DNA of 64,000 bases from Allomyces arbusculus (GCA_027604705.1 JADHYV010000001.1:434001-498000), one strand, 5' to 3'. Numbered from the stretch's first letter, positions 20,256-32,448 are shown. Notes: generated by a model from the sequence alone, not told the origin. Numbers and translations are program-made.

Positions 20256-22795
20256 ATGATGGCACGCAACACCAAGCCATCATCTTCGGTCGCGGGCGGC
20301 AGCATCAAGGTCGTGTCCAGCACCGCCGCGCCGCCCAGTCAGGCACATCATGCTCCGGCGCCCGTCCGTCACGTCGTCGAGCCCAAATTCGAGCCGGAAC
20401 CCGAACCTGATCACGATCCTGACGAGGCCGACTACTATTCCGACGATTTCGACGAGTACGACGACGACGAGTTTGAGGCCTACGAGGAGGATGACGCCAT
20501 TGAAACGCACGACCACGCTGCCGACGACCTGGACGCGAGAGTCGAGCCTCTGTCAAGGACAGCTGTTGCCGCCGCTGACGCAGCAAAGGCGCGGACTGGC
20601 TCCAGTCTAAATGGAGATGCTGGTTCGACAGGCGCAGTGCCCGCCGCTGCCGCAGGCAAGTCTCCAACTTTTCGCACTGGTCCCAGCGGCAAGGGTGCAT
20701 CGACCACGTCTGCAGCGGCATCAGCTCGAGTTCAGGTCCGTCCAGTCGCATCGAGTCGCATTGCGTTGCGCTAGGGGGACCCCTTGACTTCGATTCATTC
20801 TCTTCATTTCTCCCCTTCCCCTCTCTTCCTTCATTGCAGTAGAACGTCCTGAAATGGGTGACCCTCACTTATGTCGGCGCGACGTTCTTGGATCTGGCCC
20901 CGAAATCTGAGTATGAGGTCAATCTGTTGTCGAGCGCGCGGCTGGCGCGAGCTCATGTCCGTACCCCTCTGTTTTCACCTCTCGTTGAGGGTCGACTAAC
21001 CATTGTTCGTTCCACCAATTAGTGCGAAGCCCAAGCTGCACCCGACACTGTTGATTCGCAGGCCCAGACCGACGCTTGGGACGTGCGCGAGGTCCAGATC
21101 CAGGTGCCTGACGACCAAGAACGGCCAAATGTCACCGTTTCGACGACGAGCGCGGGCGCCGACGGGCAGGCCCAAGGGCGGTCCAAAAAGAAAAGCAAGA
21201 AGGGAGGCGACGCAAGCGCGTCGACAAGCGTAGCCATTTCGGCGCGGCTAACTCGGTTTGTCGCGGACGCTACTCTTGTGCGTTTTTCATTGTGCGCCGT
21301 TTGTGACTGTCCGGAATAGAACACTAACGTTTTGTTGATTGCGAAATAGGTTCTGGAAAAGCTGCTCGACGAGTCCACCGGAGCTGCCGAGCAGATCGTC
21401 GACATGCACGCCGGCCTCACGCCAACCAAAGAAAAACCTGTTCTGCCCGGTCCGTGCACGGCTGCAAAAGCTTTCAACCACTGGGCGTAGTAAAACTGAC
21501 CCGCGTGCGCTCACTTCGCAGGTCACTGCGTGACGCTCATCCAGCCTGCCGGCGTCTCGGCAGACGTGCTCGCCGTCGTCTACCGATCCGTCGAGGGCGA
21601 CCCGAGCATTGAACCACCGCGATCCGTCATTCACCTCGTGCACGCCCACACACTCGCCCAACCGCGGTCGGTCCTGACATGTTTCGGCGATGTGACCACC
21701 GTCACGGCCTGCCCGACACCGCGGCACCGCAACTTAGTCGTGGCGGGCACCGACGACGGTGTCTTGTACGTGTGGGACGTGGCCAGTCGAAACGGCAGCG
21801 GCCCAATCGCCGCCAGCTACGGTGTCGTCGGGCTCGGAGCCGGATCTGCGTTCACGACCCCCGACCCCGACGAAGATAGTCTCGAACATGACCACGACGA
21901 AGTGGTGGCGAGCGCCGGACACCAAGCGCGCGTCGTGGCCATCCAAGTCCTGGAATCGGACGAGGTCGTCTCGGTCGACGAGGACGGGTGGGTGTGCACG
22001 TGGATATGGGCCCCGCTCGCGCCCACCGTGGTCGCAGCTGCACAGACCGACGCGACGCGCGGTCTCATTCCCGGGACTAAGTTCCGCGCGTACCCGCTCA
22101 CGTCGCGCGCCGACGCGCGAACCAGTGTGCCCACCGTGCTGACCGCGGCAATTCCGGACCCGTGGGCCGCGTCGTTCGGCGGCGGCATGTGGGTAGCCAC
22201 GTCAGCCGGCGAGATTTTCCGGACCGCGGCAGCCTGGGCTACGTCCGGGATCCACGGCGGTGGACCATCGGCCGTGTTCACGGCACGGTACTGGCCGACG
22301 TGTCTGGCCACGGACGACAATGTGACCAAACCCGCGAACGCGGGGAAGGATGCCGACGCGACGACTGGCGCACGGCTCCTGGTCGGGTTTGCGTCGGGGC
22401 ATGTGGCCGTGTACTCGGTTGGTACTGCGACGAGCCCAGCGTCGTTACCGCCGCGCCGCGTGCCCACGGCGTTCTGGTCGTTTACGGGCGACGACAATGA
22501 CGCTGATGGTAAGTCGGCGGCACCGACTGCGGTCCTGGCTGTCGCGTGGGTCAGCCACTCGGTCATTGCGGCAGTGATGGCTGATCGAGCCGTCGTGATT
22601 GGGCGGTTGCATGGGTTGGGCGTGCTGGAGTCGATCCATCGCATGGAGATCCCGCTCGCGGCGACGAGCACCCCACGGCATGGGGGTCGCAATTGGGCAT
22701 CAGCCTTGTCGCGGTCGTGGCTCCTCGCCGCCGGTCCGGCAGCGACGCGTCAAGGAGCCGAGGAACGGTTGACGTCGTATCGCCTGGTGGTTTAG
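20256..22795 (+). CDS. DYNC2I1: Cytoplasmic dynein 2 intermediate chain 1 (WDR60-like)
   Basis: Five exons (20256-20735, 20843-20956, 21023-21277, 21350-21449, 21522-22795) give about 740 residues. The N-terminus is disordered with an acidic-aromatic stretch (YYSDDFDEYDDDEFEAYEED) typical of WDR60. It is followed by TFLDLAPKSEYEV and a Gln/Thr segment (DSQAQTDAW) like the WDR60 light-chain-binding region. The C-terminal third is a WD40 propeller (NLVVAGTDDGVLYVWDVA). WDR60 is a dynein-2 intermediate chain that powers retrograde intraflagellar transport. Three of four donors are GTCCGT. The start is chosen at the paired ATGs at 20256/20259; an in-frame ATG at 20145 is possible. WDR34 is the alternative, but it lacks the long acidic N-terminus. 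Confidence 0.82.
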
Positions 22796-22918
22796 AGCTT
22801 GGGACTGAGCGGACTGAGAACAAGTGCACCGGAATGGAACATGATATTCAGTTTGAACAGTTTTTTCGGACACGCAAACAAAAATCTTTTATCGAGAATC
22901 ACGAAACGTGACGCGGCA

Positions 22919-24769
22919 TCATGCTGTCTTGCGCTTCTTGTTGGCCCCGCCGTTCTTCTTCCCAGCCGCCTTCTTGGACGGCGGCGTCGGAATCACCTTG
23001 GGCCGGCCTGTCCCTGATGGTGGTGCGGGCTTGCCGTTCTTCTGAGATGGTGCAGGAGCCGTCTGCGTCGACGCAATCGGGGAGGGCGACGGCTTCTTGG
23101 CTGGGGTTCGCTTTTCGGGCGCCGGTGCCGGAGCCTTGTTGGGCTCGGTCGAGGACACGCGACTCGACGGCTCGCGAGTGTTGTAGCCTGAGGCGAGTGC
23201 AGGGTGGTGAGAACATCTGAACGTGCAGAATGCCAAACAAAGCGAACTGAGGGCACGTACGCTTCACCTCGTTGCGGTCGAGACGCCATTGCACCGACTT
23301 GTTCGCGCGTTTGCCCTTGCGCGACTTTTCCGGGGCCGGGGCCGGCTCCTCGTCGTCGGATTCATCGTCAAGTTCGGCCTCCGGCACGAGTTCAGGAGCC
23401 TCATCGTCGTCCGACGCGTCGAAGCCATCCAGACCGTCCATGTCATCGGCGCTCTCCCAGCCATCGTCGTCGGACCCGCTCACGACATCCTCGTCATCGT
23501 CCTCCTCGTCGCTCTCGTCATGCCCGCGCTTCAAACCCTTGCCTGCCGCCATGGGCGCGTTATCGTCGAGCATATCCGAAAGGTAGACGGCGGATCCCAT
23601 CCCGTCGTCGCTCTCCTCGTCGTCATCGTCGTCCGACTGGCCATCGAGCAAATCAATCGCATACCGGTCCTTGATCTCCTTGACAAGCGTGTACATGCGC
23701 TTGCGGTTCACATCGCGCGTGTTCGGGTGGCTCGCAATTTCGAACAAGATGCCGAGAATTTCCGGGAAGTAGATTTGTAGCTTCGACGTTTTCAGCACAA
23801 CTTGCTGATCGTCGTCATCGTTGTCGTCGTCGTCGTCCTTTTCGGGCGTCTCGGCCGACTCGTTGCTATCCTCATCGGTCGTGGCGATTTCGCGGTCCAC
23901 AATCTCCATGAGCTTGCCAAACACCTCGGTACGAATGCGCTCGAAGACACCCTTAGTCGGGTTCTCGGCCATCATGACGATAAAGGGCATGAGCAGCGTC
24001 GTGATGATTTGTGGCGGCACGGGTTCAGCGACGGTCGCTTCTAAAATGTCGATGAAGACCTCGATCGTGTGGAACCGCAGCGAGTCGGGCACCTTGACGT
24101 CCTTGGAGCTACATTGACGCCGGACGGCGAGTCAGCACACGGTGGACAACGTGGGGAACGGCGCGGCAAAGACCATACGCACTTGAGCGGGCCCTCCATC
24201 ATCATTTCAATGTACTGGTCGAGCGTCTCCTCTTCCCACGCGGTCTGGGACAACAGGCGGAACGCCTCGAAGTGCATGAACCGGAAGAGCTTGTAGAACT
24301 TGTCGAGACTAGCCGCAGCCACCCCGTCGTGTCAGCCGTCTCGTCCTGGGTATCGCAAAAGGGTCGGCGGTTGCATCACGCACCGGTACTTGTCGAGCCC
24401 ATGCCACTCGGAAATCATCGTCTTCCAGAACGCAGCAAGGAACCGCAGGCGCACGGGTCCCGCCGGGAGGGCGTGGATCATGCTGGCCAGGTTCGACGCA
24501 AGCTCCTCTTGAATCGCGGGCTTGTCGGAGAGCCAGTAGCAGTAGAAGAGGGCGCGCCAGAGTTTGAGGCAGTCGACGTCCGACATGTCGGCCTGCCCGC
24601 CGAGCCAGGTGCGAAGCGATGCGACGGCCTTGTCGCGGACGTGCTTCTCTGTTCATGCATTCGTGGTCGCACGCCGTCATTAGCGGGCTGCTTCGGAAGC
24701 GGCATGGCGTCGTGGGAGAGCGAGCTCCATACCCACGGCGGCCAAGCGCTTGCCGATACTCGATTGCAT
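22919..24769 (-). CDS. RRP1: Ribosomal RNA processing protein 1 (Nop52)
   Basis: Five exons (24769-24733, 24648-24384, 24308-24183, 24108-23261, 23187-22919) give 514 residues. The N-terminal Nop52 domain reads KLWRALFYCYWLSDKPAIQ, then HGLDKYRLDKFYKLFRFMHF across the exon 2/3 junction, and DSLRFHTIEVFIDILEA. The second half is strongly acidic, then Lys/Pro-rich and basic at the very end (KKNGGANKKRKTA), a nucleolar-type tail. RRP1 works in nucleolar 60S pre-ribosome assembly and ITS1/27S processing. All introns are GT-AG and keep frame. The gene is divergent from MORN5 with 380 bp between starts. Confidence 0.95.
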
Positions 24770-25149
24770 AGTTGAAGCTGGTTGGCTGATTTATAGGTCG
24801 CGCAGTGTGGCGAAGGAGTCCCTCCAGTCGATTGCTTGCGGTCCCGGTGCCCGTGGTCCAGGTGGTCGAATTGTTGTCGATGCTCTTTGTGATGCTTTGC
24901 CGCTTGACGGCGGGTGGCCGATGTGCAAGCACGCGGAAATGCGGTGTGCTCAACGCGATCAGGCCCAGAGTGCGTCCTGGTCACAGACTGTCAGCTGACT
25001 GGTTGGCACGCGCACCTCAGCCAGCAAGTCGAACAACACGACAATCAATTTGCCCGATCGTGGCATGAGCAACAGCATCAACTTGAATCAAGGCAGCACC
25101 GACGGAAACAGCTTGCAACTTGGCGGATTGGACCAAGCTGGCACTTTCA
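24770..25149. other. Divergent promoter region, RRP1 / MORN5
   Basis: About 380 bp between start codons. Another plus-strand ATG at 25065 opens a frame, but it is not the MORN5 frame. Confidence 0.5.
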
Positions 25150-26107
25150 ATGGCGTTCTCCGGCTCCCCGTTCGTCGAAAAGACAGTAATCAATGGCCGG
25201 TCCGTTTCCAGCGCACGGCGGGCAGCAAAACCGGCACCACCCTCTATTCGTCCAAGACACGCCCAAAAGCTTGTTCCTCCACCAGTTTTCCTGCTCCGCC
25301 CCGGCAACGGAACAACGACCGTCATCTGAAACGCCAGCATCTTCTTGGTCGACAGAATCGAGGGCGTCGCCAAGTATGTCTTTGACGACGGCAACGTGTA
25401 TGAAGGAGAAGTCAAGGACGGCGAGTACGTCTGCTGCCCAGCCCTTGCTCGCCGTCCGTGAGCACAGCCATAACTGAGCTTTTTACGTCCAGATTTCACG
25501 GCGCGGGCAAGCTGACCTTCGCGAACGGCATGACTTACATTGGCCGCTGGGAACATGGTCATGCGGTGGATGTGCGTGATCTCCTTGCTGGAGATCTTTG
25601 GCGAGTTTGAGCGTTCCATGGTGCGGTGCTGACGGCTGCTCTAGGGCAAGCTCGTTTTTGCCGATGGTCTCGAATTTGCGCCCAACATGGACGAATGGGA
25701 CTACTGTTCTTCAAAGGACCGCCGATACTATTTGGAGCGCGTCAACGGCATCCAACCGGCAGGTACGAGCAGAGTACTTGATTCGATTTCATCGCATTGT
25801 GTCGTGTCGCGCTGTGTCGCGCCATGTCGCTCAATGTTGTTTTCCCGCGACAGATGGTACACAAGTCACGGCGCACGTGCCGCGCCAGCCGATCCCGCCG
25901 GGCACCTACGACGTTGTTCACGGCTACTTTTCCCCTGACGATGGCTGGGTCTATTCGTACGACGGCAAGCAGCTGCGGCGGCCAGGTGCGTGCTCACTAT
26001 CAGGTGATGTGCGCTGCAGTCATGTCCATGTCTCTCACGTTTGCCCACGTCGGAGATTAGAACCTGAAGAGTGCGCGTGGATTGTCAAGACATGCTTCAA
26101 GGCGTGA
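25150..26107 (+). CDS. MORN5: MORN repeat-containing protein 5
   Basis: Six small exons (25150-25199, 25356-25424, 25493-25571, 25645-25762, 25854-25985, 26061-26107) give 164 residues against about 161 in human MORN5. MORN repeats appear as GRIEGVAKYVFDDGNVYEG, GEFHGAGKLTFANGMTY and GKLVFADGL. The MORN5-specific C-terminus is clear: DRRYYLERVNGIQPA, PIPPGTYDVVHGYF and EECAWIVKTC. MORN5 is found in organisms with motile cilia and is expressed in animal sperm; its biochemical role is poorly known. Every intron is GT-AG and in frame. The first donor is GTCCGT, as in WDR60. Together with DNAAF5 and WDR60 it makes three flagellum-linked genes within 9 kb. Confidence 0.93.
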
Positions 26108-26891
26108 CGGGCGGACTTGACTTGTGGATCAATGAAATCAAATGATTGATTTGGTTCTTTCTTGGCTCGGTCTGCGAGACGCGATTCCTCCAACAACCAG
26201 TCAGGTGATGGACATCAACACACCCTGCGCCGTTGATGCATCATAAGCCTGATCAAACATGCAGCCGAAACTGCCAGATTGATAAACGATGAGTAGCTTC
26301 ACCACGCTCGTTCAAATCCGTCATAGCAGACCGACCGGGTCGCACCGCGTCGCCAAGGAAATGGCGTCCTGCATCGCGAAATCCCCCCCTCGAGATCGCG
26401 TAAATTTCGAGCTCTGAAAACTCCAACGCCCTATGGCCGGCCTTTCAGCCGCGGAGACCAGCCCCGGCGCAATCTCGGCGCAAACGCCTTCCCGAGCCGG
26501 GGACCAAGAACAACCCAAGAATGAAGAGCCGAGGAACAAGTTTGCGCCCACAGTCGCGCGCCTCTCACGGCCAACAAACTGTTCATCGTTTGGGTGCCCA
26601 AGGAGGGAGAATTTCCACCCTATCAGCAACGACAGCATACACCGAGCGTACACCAAAACGTCCTGTCAATCGATCAGACGACGGAGTGTCATCAAGATAC
26701 CTCCTAACTCGCGCGCGAATCACCTGCAACCTGTCCACCCACGAGGACCAAGTCGGAGGCAAGGCTGCATCCATTCTCATCGCCGAAGGGCCCGCGCGCC
26801 GCGCGAATCGATTTGACCAACAGTTGCCAAGTGCGCGATTTGACCAGCACTATTCTCGTGCTGTCGCAACCAAGAGTGTCAATTCACCTCG
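26108..26891. other. Intergenic downstream of MORN5
   Basis: About 780 bp, less GC-rich near 26110-26300. Frames on both strands in 26320-26900 are Arg/Ser-rich shadows without a domain. No gene was recognised. Confidence 0.55.
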
Positions 26892-28040
26892 ATGGTCTCC
26901 ATAACCAACTCCGCAACTCCAATCGGCTCGGCGATGGGTCCACAGGCGCCTGCGACTGCGACCAACGGCCCAAGAGCCTCGCCAACCGTTCCGCCATGGT
27001 TATCCACTGCGTCAAATGCCAGCACGCCGATAGGGTCTCTGTCGTGGAGCATCTCAGAGGCTGGCGCCGCGTCACCCTCGCCAACGCTGATGCCGACCAT
27101 CATGCCGACGCCCACCGCCGCCGCCGCCAGTGCACCGATTGTGCATTTACCTGGAGCACCTGAGCCATGGAAATCCGTAGTTGTCGGCATCGTTTTCTTG
27201 CCGCTCTGTTTGTGGTGGCTCGTAAGGTGCTATTGGCAGTGGAGAGTCTTGCGCACCTGGCTCTACGCGCTGCTCTCGAGTGCGTGGCTCGCGTACTCTC
27301 TCGACCAAGTCGCGCTCGTGCTCTACGCTGCCATGTACATGCAGTGCCCGCGCCCGTACCTGTGGTCAACGCCGCGGCTCTCACAGTGCGCGAGCCCGTG
27401 GTTCTTGACGGCGTTGCAGCTTTTGCAAAACTGCGGCGCGATGCTGTTCGTGACGGCAACGCTGCTACGGTTCCGCGCGGCTTTCATGATCTTATCGACC
27501 AAGGACGGCATCATTTGTCGCGTGCTCACTGGCGTCGTCGCATTCGTGTGCGTTGCGCGCACCATCGTCATTGTCGGCGAGGCTGCGACCGAGGAAGTCA
27601 CACGACATTGGTCGAAAGCCGCGCGACTCACGCTCATTCGCACCATGCTCTACACGAATCAAGTGGCCTTTTCCACGTATGGCGTGTGCGACTTGACGGC
27701 GCTGCTGCTCGGCCTGCGGCTCGTCGTTTCCGTGCACCGCGAGCTGAAAAGGCACCTGCAAGACTCGTTTTCGTTGCGCGGGCCGCCCGAGGAAGTCACG
27801 CACGCACGGCACATGACGCTCGCGCTGGTGGTCGCGGTCGCAACACTCGTGCTCTACGTGCTTGTCTCGCTTCCTGGAGTCTTACATTTCATGGACGACG
27901 TGCCGCTCGTGCTCGCCAATGCCATCAACACGAGCGCGCTCAAATTGTATTCGGCCGCGGCCATGCTCGCGATCCAGGGCATGCAGAGGCTGCTTGCGTC
28001 TCGCGACAAGATGCTCGAGCTCACTTCCAAGACGATTTAG
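26892..28040 (+). CDS. Putative seven-transmembrane protein, single exon, family not recognised
   Basis: An uninterrupted frame of 382 codons. Residues 1 to about 95 are Ser/Thr/Pro/Ala-rich with no charge clusters, suggesting an exposed N-terminus. About seven hydrophobic segments follow, starting at SVVVGIVFLPLCLWWLVRCY and ending near LKLYSAAAMLAIQGMQRLL. A polar loop between TM5 and TM6 (HRELKRHLQDSFSLRGPPEE) and a short charged tail resemble GPCR topology. I recognise no family. The layout parallels the three tandem 7TM genes at 35.3-40.6 kb, but the sequence match is weak, so kinship is only a hypothesis. An ATG-started upstream extension is not evident. Confidence 0.72.
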   Translation: MVSITNSATPIGSAMGPQAPATATNGPRASPTVPPWLSTASNASTPIGSLSWSISEAGAASPSPTLMPTIMPTPTAAAASAPIVHLPGAPEPWKSVVVGIVFLPLCLWWLVRCYWQWRVLRTWLYALLSSAWLAYSLDQVALVLYAAMYMQCPRPYLWSTPRLSQCASPWFLTALQLLQNCGAMLFVTATLLRFRAAFMILSTKDGIICRVLTGVVAFVCVARTIVIVGEAATEEVTRHWSKAARLTLIRTMLYTNQVAFSTYGVCDLTALLLGLRLVVSVHRELKRHLQDSFSLRGPPEEVTHARHMTLALVVAVATLVLYVLVSLPGVLHFMDDVPLVLANAINTSALKLYSAAAMLAIQGMQRLLASRDKMLELTSKTI

Positions 28041-28509
28041 CCGTGTTCGGGCGATTCGTCGGGTCTGACACGAATGGATGGCGAACATCCTGGATACACG
28101 TACGGCGAGGCCTGTCGAGACGAAGGCACGGCGCATTTACGCGCTGGCGCGCAGCTGCGATCTGCCTCTCTTTCTCAAAGTACGTCAATTTAGACGTGTG
28201 TGTTCCGCTTCGGCATGCCGACTTTGCATCAGATCTTTGACAGCATCAAATCGGACGAGCAACAAACCAGCCACAACCGTCCAGAGAAGATGAATGTCGC
28301 GCTAGGTTCGGTTACACGACCCAAAGTAAAAAGAACGGCGAGGACTCACAGCTGAGCGACTTGATCGCGATCGAAACGACGCTCGCTGCAAGCACTCTCC
28401 AAGTCCGCGACTGGCTGCACCCTTGACAAATTCAAATTCAACAACGAAAAGGACCGGAAACGAACTAACTTGCGGCATCTCATCAAGCACCACGCGACCA
28501 ACCAATACC
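28041..28509. other. Intergenic between 7TM gene and Timeless
   Basis: About 470 bp. It contains the 3' end of the 7TM gene and the Timeless promoter; nothing specific was recognised. Confidence 0.5.
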
Positions 28510-31500
28510 ATGGCGTCCCAGGCACTCGAATCGCACCTGTTGTCTGTGTGCTCGGCCGTTGGCGGCGTCGAGGAGCTCCCCACGGCCGACGGGCAAGGTC
28601 TTGTGCAGCGCTATGTTCTCGGTGACGAAGCCATTGGTGGGTGCTCTGCTTTCCGAGCTCGTTCAGTCAATGGTCGCAACGTGCCTGACCAGTGAAAACG
28701 TCGACGACAGAGTGTCTTCGCGACCTGAAGCGTTTCTTGCGCTACGACGAGGCGAGCAAGGAAAAGACGGTTGCGCGAATGCTCGGCAAGTGGCAACTGC
28801 TCGAAAAGGACCTGATTCCGATCATGGAGCAGCATTCGGGCAACCAGAGCGTCTTTTTCGCGGCGGGTGCGTCGTGAGCAATTGGAACAGTGTCCTCCAC
28901 GTTGTCGCAATGACCCTGACGGAGCGCTCAATAGTGGAACTCGTCGTACCGCTGACCTGGCCCCTCGAATCGCAGTACCTCGGGACCGACCTGCTCATGT
29001 ACCAGCGTGCCTACAAGGATCTGCTCATCAACTCTGCGGCGCTCGACCGCGCGCACGAGATGATGCTCGTCCTGCTCGAGACGCCGTTCCGGCAACGGTC
29101 GGAACGCACCAATGCCGTGATTCGTTTATTGCTCTACCTGTTCCGCAACCTGCTCGCGATTCCGGATCCGTCGCTCGGTGCCGTGGCCGCGACCGACGCG
29201 TGGATGCAAGCGCAGATGCAGGAGCGGCTGCTCTTCAAGCTGCAAAAGCTCGACGTGTTGTCGTTTTTCGTGTCGGTCGCGTCGTCGATTGCCGACCGCC
29301 AGTTTGACCCGTGGAACACGACTATGGTGGAAATCTTCTTCTTGATTTTATGCACGTGTGACGTCAAGACGCTATTCCAGACGAGCAACGAGGCCGCCAA
29401 CGAGACGATTGCCGATATATTGGCCAAGGAGAGCCGCTCGCGCATCATCCCTCAGAAACGGCACAGCCGGTTCGCGGGGACATTTGTGGTCAAGCTCGGG
29501 GTTCGTGTCTTGTTTGGTTCAGTGATCAGTGGTTGGAAGCTGCTTTGTTGGAGACTTGAACTAAATGATCATAACTTCTCTTTGATTGTGTTCCATTTCG
29601 CTCTGCGGGTTCTCAGGACGGGACCAAATTCAATGTCCACCGACACGACAACACGATCGGCGTCATTGACAACAGCAAGCAAAAGAACCGACCCAAACTG
29701 CCCTTCAAGAAGGAAGCCGCTGCGGCCTCGGCGTCTGGCACAACTACGACCGGCGCCAACGAACGTCGGCAAATGCAGAACCGCGACACTATCAAGCTGC
29801 TGCGCGACTTTGCGCACGAGTTTCTCGTGAGCGGGTTTGACGCGCTCGTGCAGTCGGTTAAGCGCGACATGGACGCGGAGCGCACCAACGTCCGCACCGA
29901 GGACCCGATCTACTTGCTCTACCTGATCCGGTTCGCGCTCGAGTACCAACGCCGATCGGCAGCCGCCGCGCAGGCACCGGATACGGCTGCGACGGCATTG
30001 CCGGCCGTGACGCCGCACCACCTGTCGAGCGTGCTAAACGTTCACGGCCTGCTGTTCATGATTAAGAACATTCGCCGCGGGCTCGATGACGCGCAAATGT
30101 CGCAGCTGAAAATGGGCGTCGATTGCTTGAAGCACTTGCTCATGTCGCTGCAGGTGCTCAAGCAGAGCCCCGACGCGGACGTACGCGAACTTGCCGAAAA
30201 CGTGCTCGACAATCTCTACTACGAAAAGGCCACGCTCGACCTGCTAATCGAACTGATCAAGGGGTTCCAGCGCCAGTCGCGCGAGTACTTGATCTCGCTC
30301 GTCGAGACGGTCCACCTGCTGCTCAAGCTCCTCGAGTCGTTTGCGAAATCGTCGAACCTGACAGTGCGGCAAAGGCGGCGCGGTGCGCGGCGCGCGCAGA
30401 ATGAGGACGACGACCCGATTGCGCGCGACGTGCCGGCCGGCATCGACGCGGACGCGGGCGAGGCCGAGCCGGAGCCCGAGTTTGTCGAGCGCACGATCAC
30501 GTTTGACCGGATCGAGCGGCAGTTTTGCTCAGACCTGGTCGTCGAGCCCTACATGCGGCTGCTGCAGGCCTACCGCGACCTCGACGAGCCCGTTGTGCAT
30601 GCCGTCACTAAAATGCTTTACCGGATCACGGTCAAGTGCGCCCAGCCGGCACTGCTCTTCAAGCTCAACTATATCGTGCAGATGCACACGATCTTACATG
30701 ACAAGGCACTGCCCCTGTTGGTGCCGGGCACGAGTCCGCCAAAGCCCTCGGCATTCAAGGATCTCGTCTCGCTGCTGCGAATGGTCGCGCACACGTTCTT
30801 CGAGTGTGTGGAACGGTATCCGCTGTTGCTCGTGGAAGTGTTTTTCCCTCACTCACGCCGCGACATGGATCGCATCATGTCCGGGCGGCAGGACGCGCCA
30901 GATCTGGCTGCGCTGCGGAAACCGACGGCCAAGTGGCGCGAATGGGACGATGGCGATGAGATTGAAGTGAGGCCTGGGTTCTCCGATAAAATGCAGGTCA
31001 TGCTCGTCGCGACGGCGCTGGCGGCGCGCGAGGGTGGCGCTGACGCGCTTGCTCGTGTCCTGGAGCAGCTCACGCGGATCGCGCAGGCGCGCAAGGTCCC
31101 GCCGCGACCGGGTGCGAATGAGGATGACGACGAGGACAATTTCGGTACTATGCCGACGGCATGGCCCGAGGTCGACCTGGCCCTTCCCGCTGCTGATCTT
31201 GCAATCAAGGAACTCGTCCTGCTGCTCGAGCTGCTCGGCTTGGTCCTGACGTTCCCGGATCCGGCGCCCAGCGAGGACGATGCCCCACCGCACTCCGACG
31301 CACCGCCGCGCGTGCACGCGCCGTCGACGCTGTCGGGCCACGACCTCGACGAACGCATCCAGTGGCTGCTCGACGCGCAGGCACACCCCGTCTCGTACAA
31401 CAACCGACCGGCGTTCCGGTTCCTGCGCAAGCGCAAGCGACCGCGGTACCGGCATGCGCGCGCCGAGGGCGCCAAGAAGCGCGGCGAGCCGGGGAAGCGC

Positions 31501-32448
31501 GAGGCGAAAAATGCGGCGGCGCCCAAGTCGGCCGCGTATATTTACGACTCGGACGCGATGCTCGAGGACGAGGACGAGACCGAATATTACGCCAAGGAGC
31601 AGGCGCGCCGTGATAAAACGCTCGCCATGTACGAGGCCGCGATGGGGCAGCAGCAGCAGCAGCAGCAGCAGAGTGCGGCCAAGTTTAAGGAAGCCAAGCC
31701 CAAAAGAGCACGCAGGAAGCCTGCCGCCGTGCACGACAGCGACGACGACGACGACGAGGACGATGCGGCGCCGTCGCGTCAGCGCCAACGTCGCCGACGC
31801 GTTGCGGACTCGGATGATGACGACGACGACGCTGCGTCGGACGCCGACGACGAGTTTGACGGTGGAGACGCGGCGCCGTTTGCCGACGACGAGGATGGCG
31901 AAGACGAATTTTCCAGGCGGCTCTCGGCGCTCCGGGCCAAGTCGTCAGCAAACTCAGTCGGTGCGCGTCGAACCATGTTTTTTGCCGATAATGACGATGA
32001 TGACGACGATCAGGACGATGATGAAAGCGTATCGCTGGCATCGTTGGCGGCGGCCGGTGCTGGCGGGCCAGCCAATCCTGCGGGTATTTTGGGCACGTGG
32101 GCCGCATCGCTCGATGGTATTGGCACGGGCGCATCGAGCTCGTCCTCTGGAGGCGGAATCCACGACCGGTTCGCCAAACTGCGCAGCCTCGCCCCGGCCG
32201 CGCTCGCGACGAAGCGCTCAAGCGAAGACGTCCTGTCCGAGGCTGTCTCGCTGGTTGGCAGTCTTGCCGGGAATAACGACGAGGATGACGCAGATATGGC
32301 CGATGCCGAACAACCACCGCCGGCCAAGCGTACTCGGACTTGCGAGGCGACGCTCGCGGCGAGTGGGCTTGGGAACACGCTGCGGCCGTCGCAGGTGGAC
32401 GAGTTTGGCGCCGCGGATGGCATGGATTTTGACATGGACGACGGATGA
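28510..32448 (+). CDS. TOF1: Timeless/Tof1/Swi1 replication fork protection protein
   Basis: Four exons (28510-28636, 28711-28866, 28935-29500, 29617-32448) give 1226 residues. The N-terminal TIMELESS domain reads ECLRDLKRFLRYDEASKEK, VELVVPLTWPLESQY and MYQRAYKDLLINSAALDR. A later conserved block is LGDGTKFNVHRHDNTIGV, split by the last intron (GTTCGT donor). With Csm3/Tipin it forms the fork protection complex that pauses and stabilises replisomes and supports checkpoint signalling. The last 300 residues are disordered, with a Q8 run, several poly-Asp stretches and basic segments; similar acidic tails occur in fungal Tof1. Third-position GC stays high through the tail, so it is coding and not read-through. 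Confidence 0.95.
31648..31671 (+). repeat. (CAG)8 tract encoding polyglutamine in Timeless
   Basis: Eight consecutive CAG codons in the disordered C-terminal region of the Timeless homolog. Confidence 0.95.
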
